This document shows positions 54,525-64,000 of a DNA stretch of 64,000 nt, one piece after another. The stretch's first letter is position 1; each line of letters opens with the position of its first letter. Below the pieces are notes generated by a model. That model ran no database searches. It was given only the letters and a program-made list of their open reading frames with translations, and was not told the origin of the DNA. Where the stretch lies: assembly GCA_003615045.1 (NCBI GenBank), contig ML014128.1, forward strand, positions 1-64,000. Reading direction: 5' to 3'. Made by a program: the position numbers and the translations under genes. This DNA comes from Caulochytrium protostelioides (lineage: Eukaryota > Chytridiomycota > Caulochytriomycetes > Caulochytriales > Caulochytriaceae).

Positions 54525-57500
54525 GGTGTGCGCGCCTACTACGACTAGCGGGTCCAGACGTCGGTGATACGCTTGTCGACTGAGCCCGGAGAGCAACGTG
54601 GGGGCGGCAAGGAACGGAAGGCAAGACGACGCGGGATCGCCGGTGGTGGCGATAGGATGGAGGGAGATGTGGCGTCGGCAGCGGAGGAAGGGGGCCCCTA
54701 GCGGAAGGCAGGCGGCACACTCGCCGTGATGGTGGCGGTGGCGGTGGCGGTGGCACCGGCGGAGATGGGCGATCCCTCGTAGGCTCAAGCAAGCGCCCAA
54801 ACTCGGGAAACAGTTTTGGTTGCTTTTTCGAGCGCCGCCAGCCGCAGCGTCAGGATGGGCTCGAACGGAGCGGTGGACGTGCTGCCGACCGAGGAGATAT
54901 GGAGGGAATGAGCGTGTTTCACGAAAGCGAATGGACGTTATTGTAGAGCAAACAGGATAGAGGTGTTCGCGAGGATGAGGAGGAACAGTCAGAGCGCGTC
55001 GTCTCTACCCGACGACCGGTCTAATGATGATGTGACTGTCTGAAAGAATAGGAGAACGAGTTAGTAAAACGGATAGCATATCCGGCGTCTTCTGACGACG
55101 ATGATGATCTTTCATCATGTCTGGCCGGGTCTCGCGGCATCACCGTCGGGGCATGATCAGCAAAGAAAGATGCTCGCACGCAACCATATATGGCTCGCGT
55201 CGCCCCCTGAGAAGCCCTTCCCATCATGGATCATTTATACCTGCGACGCGAATCATCACCGTAAGGCCCAAAAGAGATCTCGTCGGGGCTGACCCCATCA
55301 ATAGCCCTCCATCCGGGCCTAGAGCCCACGATGGAGCGATCGGGATTCTCGCCCACAAGTCCGTGCAGGCCTCCTATCGCATGATCCTTATTCCACGTCA
55401 TGCCATGCCATGCACCCCTCAATGGCGCGCCAGAGCACGCCTGGGGTTCTAGAGCGCCGCCGTCAGTGCCGCTGTCAGGCGGGTTCTGCGCTATGCCGGG
55501 CGGCTGCGCCGGGGACAGGGCGATATACAATACGACAGGTCGGCCAGTGGTGACTTGTTATGCGCGGACGGCTTATCGTCGGCCTCAGTGCCCCGTGGTA
55601 TGCTTCCCATCCACCCTATGCCATCGGTCCGTGGCAGCAACGCCTCGGGACCCGCCTCTGGATTAACAATAGCGCGCTGTGATTACCCGGTCGGCTCTCG
55701 CCCCTGGCCAGGCGGGTCACGGGCCCCGCAAAAGTCACCGCCACGACGTTGGCAACCGAATCCTCGGCAGCCCCATGGTGCTTTTCGAGCACCCTTCGTT
55801 TGTTTGTTTGGCCGAGTGATCCGCAGCGCACGATAATGATCGTACCGCCCTGGTTCCCCGGGGGCGAGCGGCCGCTCCATGTCCACGCCGCCGGCTCAGG
55901 CCTTCGCCATGGAACCCCGGCTCATCGGCTCCATCTGGCGTGTTCCGATATGGCGAATGCTGGATAGTGGGTTCGCGGCAGTTGTCTCCAATGGGTTTTC
56001 GGGACGCATCGCCCGGCCCTGGCTTCGCCTCGTCCTCACCTCGTTTGGATGCGCCCGGTGGCGCGGTGGCGCGGGGGGGCGCTGACAGCGCTGCCGACGA
56101 GCGGGGGTGAGGCCTCCGAATGCATGACTGTTATTCATCCATGGTTCGCCGCTGCGGTTTGTCAAGTGGCACCTCCATCCCCGAAGCAAAAAAAAAAAAA
56201 AACAGGAAGGGGGCGTACCCAGACCCTCGGCGCAGGCCGCGCCGCCGATGGCAGGAAGCTTGTGTCGCTGGGCCGTCTCCTGCAAAAGCCTCGTGCTTCG
56301 GTCACTGTCGGCCGCACCATGGCCCGAAGTCATGTCTCGGTGGGCCGCGGCTTAACATGCCGTCTGTCGCCTCCACCACCGCGAGAGTTCTAAGCCTTGC
56401 ACGCATCGTCATCACAGAGAGACTGTGACGCCGTACGGCCAAGCCCAGGACTAGGGGAGAGAAAGGAGGGCGGTGACGCGACCCGACCCGACCCGACCCG
56501 AATCCACGGGTTGTGATGATAGGGCTTCAAGCCAACGCCAACGGCACCCCGTCGGCTGGACCTGTTTTTCGTCCTTCTCTGTGTTGTGGATTCATGCTCG
56601 AATGAGGACATATCCGGTCGGGCACACACCCCGCATCCACCGGCAGCGAGGCAGGAGCCCAGCTTGCCCAAGGCTTGCGGCGAGACATGCCGGAGCATTC
56701 CACGGCGCGTGTGTTTGTCTTGCGGTGCCGGCATGCTAATGCTAGTAACCGAGGTAGAGAAGACGGGCTGGCAGCCTGCCAGGCAGCCAGGCAGCCAGGC
56801 GAGAGCGGGAGACCCGTCCAAAAGCCACGACGCGCACACCCCTTGCTGGGAATGCTGAAGATCATGCGTCAACACACGCCAGCACGGACGTTCCTCAGCA
56901 TGCCATGTCCGGGTTCTCGCCATCCTGTCCCTAGCCACGGCTAGAATGGCCGGTGGTTCAAACATGGATGCATGCGTACGTGCACGCCCATGGGCGCTGG
57001 CACTGGGTCCCAACGATGGAGCGCCGTACCGAGCTTCATTGCCCGTCCGCATGGTCCGGCCCCTGGTCGTGCTCATCAAGCGAAAGCACCGGCACGGCAT
57101 CGCCGTGGTCTGCGCCGTGATGCGCGCCTGCTTTGGCGAAGATCGAAGCACACAAAGCCGCTCCTCTTGACCTGCGAGCGTCACTTCGACCACGGGTGCG
57201 TGCACTCTGGCCGGCTGGCCAGACTGCAGGCCACCGGCGGCGTTGGCGTGCAAAGGGGCAGTGAACAGCACACCAGCATGCCACGCGGCAGCCCCAGCAG
57301 CCACAGCGCGTTGCGCCATCGGCAAGCGAAATCGATCGTCCTCCCGGCGAAAGCTTGGGTTCTCAGGCGCCGCTGAGGCACTGCAGTGGTAGCGCTTCGA
57401 TTTCGACACCTCGAGGCCATGCTTTTCTGGTCGCGGATCGCGACATTGGGGGGTCCACGGCGGCATGGCTAGGGGAAGGCGAGCGCCTGCCCCCTGCGGT

Positions 57501-57928
57501 CATCAAAACGTCTTCCGCCGGTGCCACCCCCGCCCTCCTTCTTTTGCCTCGTACGATGACGATGATCAACGCGAGCCTTACCGCAACGATGGCCCACGGC
57601 GGGAGCGGCCCGCGGGGATGGGAGGTGCCTGTCCGGACACCTGAAAAAGACGCTTCGAATCCGATTCGGCGTGGCGACCGCCTGCCGGGCATTCCGAAGC
57701 ACGATGAAAAGTGCATCATGCGGACCTCCTCCTTCTCGTCAGCGGCTCCCACGAAGTGTAGGCGCCGGAAAACCCGCAGCGAGCCGACGCATACATTGCC
57801 AACTAGGAGAAAGGAAGGGAAAAAAAAAGAGGGAGGAGCCCAACAGACCATCTAATGAAATAGAGTTACAAGAGCGACGCGGCGCACGGCGCAGCATGGC
57901 AGCGCCTGCCGAAAAGTCGCGTGGTTGA
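54525..57928. other. Long spacer upstream of HMG-CoA reductase
   Basis: About 3.4 kb with no gene that can be supported. The longest open frame (56390-57466 minus, 358 codons) has the composition of noise and no motif. Minor features are a poly(A) run at about 56189-56202, a GACCC pentamer run at about 56479-56500, and CAGGCAGCCAGGCAGCC repeats near 56780-56800. The reductase promoter should lie at 54525-55000, but no core element is clear. Confidence 0.45.
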
Positions 57929-59887
57929 CTACTGCTCGTCTGGGTCGTGGCCGCCCGGAGTCATGCCGATGTTCTCAGCCTGGTTGCCAGTCACGAGCGT
58001 GACATACGCGTCCGTGCCGTAGTTGTTCATCGTGCGCAGCGCGAGGTCGCCACCCCAGTAGTTCGCGTACACGCGAGACATGACGAGGCCGACGCCCAGA
58101 TCCAGCACGCCGGTCACGGCGCGGCCTTCCGCCGACGGAGTCGCTTCGCCAATCCCGGCCGCCGCCGTCGCCGCGCCCACGGCGTCCATCGATGGCGTCG
58201 CGTAAGACGAGGCGGAGTGCAAGGGCATCGTGGACGACGACGACGACGACGATGCGGGGCGTTGTGGCATGGAGGATGGGTCAAAGTGCATCGCGGCAGT
58301 GGCATGGGACCACGCGAACGGGTCGGCGCCCGACTGCGCGCCCGCGCATTCCCAAGCCAGCCCTGCGTGCGCGAGCCCGCCGCCCGCATCGTCGACGTCC
58401 ACGGTCGACGTCGGCGGCGCGCGCTCCTCAATCTTGCCCGCCAGATGCGGCACGCGGCTGAAGTGATGGCCCTTCAGCTTCGAGATGTACGCGAAGCTCC
58501 ACAGATGCTCGTTGAGGCCGCGCGGGATGCCGCCGCCCTGGTCCGAGACGCGGAACAGCACCTTGGACTCGCCGGTCCCGATCGTGACTTGGATCGGCGG
58601 GAGGGCCTTTGGCCGCGCCGGCGTAGCCGTCACGCGCAGCGGCGCGCCCGCACCCGTGGCAGGCGCGCCGCACCGCGCATCGTACCCCGTCGTATAGGGC
58701 TTGCCGTGGGCGGCGTGCTGGCGCAGCGTCGCCTGGATGCTGTTCTTAATCAGCTCGTACAGGATGTACTGGATCTGCTCGGGGATGTAGACGAACGTGA
58801 TCTCTGGCCGGCCGGTGACGCGGATCTCGGGCAGACGCACCGAGCGGTCCGGCAGGATGCGGGCGAAGTGGGACTCCAGCACGTCCGCCACATACCGCAC
58901 CGTGTCGCCGGCGACCACGCGCGTATCCACGATGCCAATCCGTGAGGACGAGGTCGCCCCTCGCAGCCCGGCGGATGTCGACGGCGTCCCTGCCGCCGCC
59001 GCCGCCGCATCGGCTTCCAGCATGCGTGTCAACGCCACGTGCTGCTCACTCAAGACGCGGCGCCCGATGCGGGAGCGGAGGGTCTCGTTCATAAACCGGT
59101 CAGCCTCGCCCGGGGGCAAGTGATCCGCGGTCTGCGAGATGCCGAGAGCGAGCTGCGGGATTGCAATGAGGTGCTCTCGCATCTTGGCCTGCAGCAGCTC
59201 GCAGAAGCGGCGGTTATCGTCGGGCGTCTCGATGGGGGGCACTGCGCGGAACGCATTGAAGGCCTCCCAGTAGAGCTGGTACATGCGCTCGATGTGCGGG
59301 TTCACGCCAACAATAAATGGTAAATGCTGCATCGCGATCAGACGGTGGGCCAGCCGCACCGGGAGCTCCGAGCGCACATAGTTCGCGGAGGAAAGCAGCT
59401 TCGGCGGCGTCAGGGTCTTTCCAAGCACCGTCAGCTGGCGCAGCGTCACCCGATTCGCGGGCCGCGAGGCATATTGCTCCAGGATCGCATTCTGGTAGAA
59501 ACTCGGCGGCGGTCGCGGCGGCATCGCATGCCGCGCCGGACGGGGCTTAGGCGACGGGGGCGATGGCGATGACGAGGGTTTCGACGCTGCAGACGATCCC
59601 GTAAAAGGCGGCGGCGCTGCCGGCCGTGTGGCCGCGTGAGCCGCTTGGGAAAGATGGCGCGGGCACGGCCGCTGCGCTGGCCGCGGCCATGCTGTCGACG
59701 TTGCGGATGACGGGCGAAACGTAATCGTCGCCAGATGACGGTGGCCCCGGCCGCGAGGCGCCGAAGCGGGCGATACGATGCGGTATCGCGATGAGCAACA
59801 CGGCGCTGCCGGAGAGGACGAAGCCGCGGTCACGGCGGGCCACGACGAGGGCCATGTGGCCGACGGCGGCCGCCTCATGATCGACAT
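57929..59887 (-). CDS. Mitochondrial PDK/BCKDK-family protein kinase
   Basis: Pyruvate (or branched-chain keto acid) dehydrogenase kinase, a histidine-kinase-like GHKL enzyme that switches off the dehydrogenase complex in the mitochondrial matrix. Start is the ATG at 59887, giving 652 residues. The first 120 residues are Ser/Pro/Ala/Arg-rich with few acidic residues, suitable as a targeting region. The family N-terminal four-helix domain follows (FYQNAILEQYASRP, LRQLTVLGKTL, ELPVRLAHRLIAMQHLPFIV, ETLRSRIGRRVLSEQHVAL). ATP-site motifs are the N-box near 377 (YELIKNSIQATLRQH), G1 near 447 (SDQGGGIP) and G2 near 597 (LGVGLVMSRVYANYWGGDL). The ATP lid between G1 and G2 is expanded to about 130 residues by a Ser/Ala-rich insert. 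It cannot be assigned to Pkp1 or Pkp2. Confidence 0.88.
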   Translation of the reverse strand: MSIMRRPPSATWPSSWPAVTAASSSPAAPCCSSRYRIVSPASAPRGRGHRHLATITFRPSSATSTAWPRPAQRPCPRHLSQAAHAATRPAAPPPFTGSSAASKPSSSPSPPSPKPRPARHAMPPRPPPSFYQNAILEQYASRPANRVTLRQLTVLGKTLTPPKLLSSANYVRSELPVRLAHRLIAMQHLPFIVGVNPHIERMYQLYWEAFNAFRAVPPIETPDDNRRFCELLQAKMREHLIAIPQLALGISQTADHLPPGEADRFMNETLRSRIGRRVLSEQHVALTRMLEADAAAAAAGTPSTSAGLRGATSSSRIGIVDTRVVAGDTVRYVADVLESHFARILPDRSVRLPEIRVTGRPEITFVYIPEQIQYILYELIKNSIQATLRQHAAHGKPYTTGYDARCGAPATGAGAPLRVTATPARPKALPPIQVTIGTGESKVLFRVSDQGGGIPRGLNEHLWSFAYISKLKGHHFSRVPHLAGKIEERAPPTSTVDVDDAGGGLAHAGLAWECAGAQSGADPFAWSHATAAMHFDPSSMPQRPASSSSSSSTMPLHSASSYATPSMDAVGAATAAAGIGEATPSAEGRAVTGVLDLGVGLVMSRVYANYWGGDLALRTMNNYGTDAYVTLVTGNQAENIGMTPGGHDPDEQ

Positions 59888-61788
59888 GGGAGACAAGACG
59901 TGCTGGATATGGACATGCAGAACACGCTTAAGGGAGTGTCCCGTGACGGCGATGCCTCCGTGACCACCGCGTCAACCGATGGAAGATCAAGGCGGAGGAG
60001 AGTCTCGCGATGGATCCGCGACGGCAGAGCGGGAGGCGTCGGTGTGTCCAAGACAGAGATGTGGACACGACCACGACCTATCGGAGGCTGGGCCGGACGA
60101 TGATCACAGCAGGAGACTACAGGCGAATCACGACAGGTAACAATGCCGATGGGTTATGGGAGCACGTGCAGGCGATCCGCGGTTGCGAGAGATTCGATGG
60201 CGTGAGGTCGATCCTTTCAGATGGCGGGTCCTCTGGCGTCGATAGGATCGGCACGGGTCCCTGATGCATCAATCGACCGCACATCGCACCAGGCGCGCAC
60301 CCGTCGCTCAGGACGATGCCGTCATGGCCCTTCATACTCGCGGCGCGACGATCCTGCACGTCGGCCATCGACGATCCGAGCCGCCGCATGCGCGCAGGCG
60401 CGCCGCATCGGCCCGACGCGGCCGTCCCTAGGTGACGCCCCTCTGAGAGGCCCGCCGCGCCTCGCCACGCTCCCGCAGCGCCGGCGGCCGGCTGAAGCGT
60501 GTGCCCCGCAGGATCCCCTGCGGCCTTTCTCGTGCTCCCCTTCCCCCGGCCGCGAGGCTGCGGCATGCGCCGCGCCACGGAGCCAAGGCCCTCGGGTTCT
60601 GCCGGGCGAGTCACTGCGCAGCGCGCCGTATCGCCCGAGAAGCCGCAGGCATGAAAGAAGCCGCGGGTCCAGCCCGCGCACACGACGGGTGCCGCGGCCG
60701 CGGCGGCCGCCGGCTCGGTCCGCATCATACCGATGACGACGGTAGCCATCGATGATCGGCGAAGGGATCATCAGAGCATCGCCGGGGGGGACCGTCGGGT
60801 CTGCTGGGAATACCGAACATGATCGAGCCGTCAAGTCTTCTTGCTTTGGGGCCATGAAGCATGGCCAACGGTGTGTTTCGTCACGTTCGGTCCATGCTGG
60901 ATCACGACGCGCGACGACGACGACGACGACGACGACGCTGCCAAGCAGTGATGTCGTCAGGCAGAGTGTCGTCAGAGCAAGTTCGTCTCTGATGGTTTTG
61001 TGGGACCCTTCACCTCCATATCGGGGAGGTAATAGTGAATGATCGACTTGACGCTCGACTCCTGCGAGAATTGATGGTCGCCGTTTTGCATTAGTAAGCC
61101 AACACTCGGCGGAGCAGAGCAGCCATGCGCGTCGTTCGCGGGGCACCACGGAGGGCATGGTGTGCAGGATGAGGTAGCGGAGGGAGGCGCCCGTAGGTTC
61201 GGTACAACGAAGACATCGTCACAAAGACATCGGGCACGAGGGTATGGAAGGGCTTTCGATGATGACAAAAACGAGGTCAGGCCAACAGCCCCCGCGATAT
61301 CCACCAAGCCTCCTCGAGCGGAGTTTGCCTCTGAAGCGTCGCCCACAGCGAACCCCGCCCGGCCGCGGCCCTCTCCACCTGTGTCGACCAGGAACGGGAG
61401 TGGTCTTGACCAGCGCGGCGGGTCCCTCGACTCTCGACGCATCGGCCCTCGGAAGCGGTATATAAATGCGCCCTGTTCCCATCGAGGCGACGCGGGGCGC
61501 CGACACTCGGACGCATGCATCTCGGCTCGGCAGACTTGGCATGCCACGCGTCTGGCGAGACCGTGGTGCACGACGGGTTCCTCCCACTAGGGGCTCAGCT
61601 GCCGTGCTGCTCTGAAGCTTTCTCATTCCTCCGCTCACTTTCTCCGCACCCCTCTCTCCTCTCTGGAAAACCTCATAGTCCCTCGGGGCGACCCACACTC
61701 ATCCTTGCGAGGAGACCTCTCATCTATTTCTCCTACTCCTTCGTGGCAGAGATTCAGACATTCCTGCGGACATACCAAGGACTCCATC
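59888..61788. promoter_or_regulatory. Head-to-head spacer; TATA at 61459 for the Pno1 gene
   Basis: About 1.9 kb between divergent genes, no coding sequence supported. TATATAAA at 61459-61466 lies about 325 bases before the Pno1 ATG at 61789, followed by a C/T-rich leader (61620-61680). A CGA/GAC trinucleotide run occurs at about 60908-60938. Confidence 0.45.
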
Positions 61789-62977
61789 ATGCCGGCCATC
61801 AGGAGGACAGGGCCTCAGGCCCAAGACGCTGACATGACCGTCGTCGATTCGGACGCTCAGCCCGTGACGACGACGGTCGCCTCGGTCGACTTGTCCGCAC
61901 AAAAGCCTAAGTTCGCTCCGATTAAAGTATCCGAAGCTTCCAGCAAAGTAAGTTTGTTCGCGCCTCATTGTTGCAATCGGCACGCCTGGTCGTGACCCGC
62001 GACTGGTTTATGGTGATGCGTGCTATACCACGCGTGTCCCTGTCTCAATGTTCCGTCCGGGCAGATATGATAGATGATGTGCGATGATGCTGATGCTCTG
62101 CGGAAAGAACAGTGTCGTTGGTCCACTACCAATGATGAACATTATTTTTTAGAGTCAAGCACTGATTATCGCGGTACGTACTGCAACTTAAATGGGCTGC
62201 CTACTTAGCGACGTTTGATTGATAACCTTTATTTATTCAAGCTTTTCTGAGGACACAATCAACCGACTCTGTTCTTCCACTGCGCCATCAGCACTGCATC
62301 ATTTCATCATCCTTCATCGTCCGAACCACATTGATTCTTCCTGTCACATGGACCTCGTTGTGCCCACATCCCACTCACACCTTCTTTCTTTCCTTGTTGT
62401 TTTTGATTGACCCATTCTTCAGGGCAAGACTGCGAAAGAATCGCGCATGATTCCGATACCCCCGCACCGCCTGACGCCGCTCAAGAACGAGTGGATGAAC
62501 ATCTACACACCGCTTGTGGAACATATGAAGCTGCAGATCCGGATGGTGCTGCGCACCCGCAGCGTTGAACTGCGCAACGGTCCCGAGACCACGCACGAGA
62601 CGTCGCTCCAGAAGGGCGCTGACTTTGTGCGTGCGTTCGCCATGGGCTTTGCCATCGAGGACGCCATTGCGCTGCTCCGCATGGACGACCTTTACCTGGA
62701 GACGTTCGAGGTGAAGGACGTCAAGACCCTGCACGGCGACAATCTGTCCCGTGCCATTGGCCGTATCGCAGGCAAGGACGGGAAGACCAAATTCGCCATC
62801 GAGAACACATCGCGCACGCGCATCGTCGTCGCCGACTCGAAGATCCACATCCTGGGCACGTTCCAGAACATCCGCATGGCCCGTCGCGCCATCTCGCACC
62901 TGATTATGGGCTCCAGCCCTGGCAAGGTCTACGCCCGTCTGCGCAACGTCAGCGCTCGTCTTCAGGAGCGCTACTAA
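61789..62977 (+). CDS. PNO1: Pre-rRNA-processing protein Pno1/Dim2
   Basis: KH-domain ribosome assembly factor of the pre-40S particle; it binds near the 3' end of 18S rRNA and recruits the dimethylase Dim1. Exon 1 is 61789-61947 and the main exon is 62423-62977, with donor GTAAGT and acceptor TTCAG, both phase 0. The joined text KFAPIKVSEASSK-GKTAKESR, then IPIPPHRLTPLKNEWMNIY, matches the family. Later motifs are KGADFVRAFAMGFAIEDAIA, LYLETFEVKDVKTL, LSRAIGRIAGKDGKTKFAIE, SKIHILGTFQNIRMARRA and GSSPGKVYARLRNVSARLQE. The sequence is very close to fungal Dim2. The two-exon form has 237 residues. A 21-base in-frame microexon at 62153-62173 is possible and would add seven residues. Confidence 0.94.
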
Positions 62978-63918
62978 GGCGTTTCCACCATCGCGCGCGA
63001 GGGCCGTCATCTCCTTTCCCTCCCATTCCGCTCGTTTCGGTCCCGCGCTGTTCTTTTTTTCTTACTCTCCCTTCGTTTTCTGGCGATCGCCCCAAGCTGA
63101 AGTCACACTTCTCTGGGTCGGTCACGCTGCCTTTGTACAGCTTTAAATTATTCCCTTGTTGACTTTCCTACTCAATGGCTTTGATTCGTGTGTATGGTTC
63201 GTTCTCTCTGGCGGTGTGGAGGCTAGGTCCGCTTCGCGTGGTCGCCGTACTCGTGCGAATAATGATCCCGTCGGTGATGGTCAGGTCGAGTGAACGGTGT
63301 GGGCTTAATGACTCGCTGTCGGTCGGGCGGGTCGGTGCTCGGCCCTACGAGGCCGCCAACTCCGCTGGGGACCTTCGTTCTTGCGCCGCGGCGTGCGCCG
63401 AAGGCCGCAGGCGGAGGTGCGGGGCCGGCTCAGCCCCGCACGAACGCCACTCACCGCCGGAGGGTCTCTCGTCAAACCGCCTTTGGGTCGCCTTATTCAC
63501 GGTCACCATGACGATGGAGCGTCACCGCTCCGCCTTCCCTCGCCAAGGCCGTCTATTGCGTCAATGGAACCTTCAGGAGCGATCGTCCATCGGCTGATGC
63601 TCATCCACTCGTCCTCAGTGGATCCCACCGACCGTTTAGTTATTTAAACTCCTTCAGTGTTCCGCAACAGCGACTGATACCTGGGCCTGCCCGCGATCCT
63701 CGGACCCATACCACCGCCAATTCCAGTGGTGACAGCCTCCGCTCGGCTCTCAGCGCGATCATTCGTTGCGCTTGGTGACTCCTGCCGGCAGGCCCCATTC
63801 TGCGGCGGTTCCAACGGTGGCCATCGACCCTCGTCACCGTTGTCGGAGTTTCACGCCAGACCCTACGTGTCCCCGCTGCGTGGCGGTTCCGTCGTCTGTG
63901 GCCAGCCGAACTCCAGCG
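62978..63918. other. Spacer after Pno1
   Basis: About 940 bp. The start is T-rich (runs near 63050-63065), suiting 3' end formation. No gene or RNA was recognised. The right end is the promoter of the partial gene at 63919. Confidence 0.45.
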
Positions 63919-64000
63919 ATGCCGTCCAAACGCAAGGCGGCCGCGCCGCCTGTCGATGACCGGTTTGCCGCGGCCGCCCTCGACGACGACTTTGCGGTTG
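63919..64000 (+). CDS. Start of an unidentified gene, cut by the window edge
   Basis: The ATG at 63919 opens a frame still open at the last base: MPSKRKAAAPPVDDRFAAAA then LDDDFAV. The lysine/arginine cluster followed by acidic residues is typical of nucleolar or nuclear protein N-termini, but 27 residues are too few for a family call. The codon pattern fits the real genes nearby. Confidence 0.5.
   Translation, partial: MPSKRKAAAPPVDDRFAAAALDDDFAV

Noticed and set aside
54525-54800. 92-codon upstream extension of the HMG-CoA reductase frame
   Set aside because: It would need a non-ATG start and reads as His/Arg/Cys-rich noise; the ATG at 54524 is used.
56390-57466. Minus-strand open frame of 358 codons with an ATG start
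   Set aside because: Composition is unlike the real genes here (no third-position bias, scattered Cys/Trp/Arg), with no domain and no homologue recognised.

Overview
This is nuclear DNA from a high-GC fungus. Coding sequence uses G or C at most third positions, and genes have zero to two GT-AG introns, mostly 150-300 bp. The gene set is eukaryotic and fungal-like: epsilon-COP, GAPDH, MOB4/phocein, PRMT1, BLOC1S1, a LIM-C1-RhoGAP, an ER M28 peptidase, Tad3, a bHLH factor, a MYND/MSS51-like protein, eIF4G, a PDK-family kinase, Dim2/Pno1 and two DUF1996 secreted proteins. Retention of MOB4 and BLOC1S1, long Ala/Gly/Pro/Gln low-complexity insertions and the high GC point to an early-diverging zoosporic fungus (chytrid or Caulochytrium-like). 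The species is an inference.

Layout. 0-2 kb: epsilon-COP (+). 2.3-6 kb: an AT-richer patch with a decayed Fanzor/TnpB-like sequence and the first DUF1996 gene (+). 6.4-12.4 kb: GAPDH, MOB4 and PRMT1, all on the minus strand. 13.4-14.3 kb: a three-exon BLOC1S1 gene made of short exons. 15.9-22.7 kb: LIM-LIM-C1-RhoGAP (+), tail to tail with an ERMP1-like peptidase (-). 24.4-28.9 kb: Tad3 (+), tail to tail with a polyglutamine bHLH factor (-). 31.6-33.4 kb: MYND/MSS51-like protein (-). 35-39 kb: a second AT-richer patch with the second DUF1996 gene, a second Fanzor-like relic in opposite orientation and an orphan secreted protein. 41.8-47.2 kb: eIF4G (+), tail to tail with an unrecognised, probably nuclear, protein (-). 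50.7-54.5 kb: HMG-CoA reductase (-). 57.9-59.9 kb: PDK-family kinase (-). 61.8-63 kb: Pno1/Dim2 (+). 63.9 kb: the start of a gene that runs off the window.

The most unusual feature is the HMG-CoA reductase. It is plainly the class II (bacterial-type) enzyme rather than the membrane-anchored class I enzyme expected in fungi. It is soluble by sequence and continues into an unrecognised C-terminal region of about 530 residues. This suggests horizontal acquisition followed by fusion or accretion.

Most genes are unrelated housekeeping genes and do not form a pathway cluster. The two AT-richer patches share a theme: secreted lineage-specific proteins beside transposon-derived relics. Long spacers were read for tRNAs, CRISPR-like arrays and extra exons; apart from the BLOC1S1 exons and one possible Pno1 microexon, nothing was found that could be supported.
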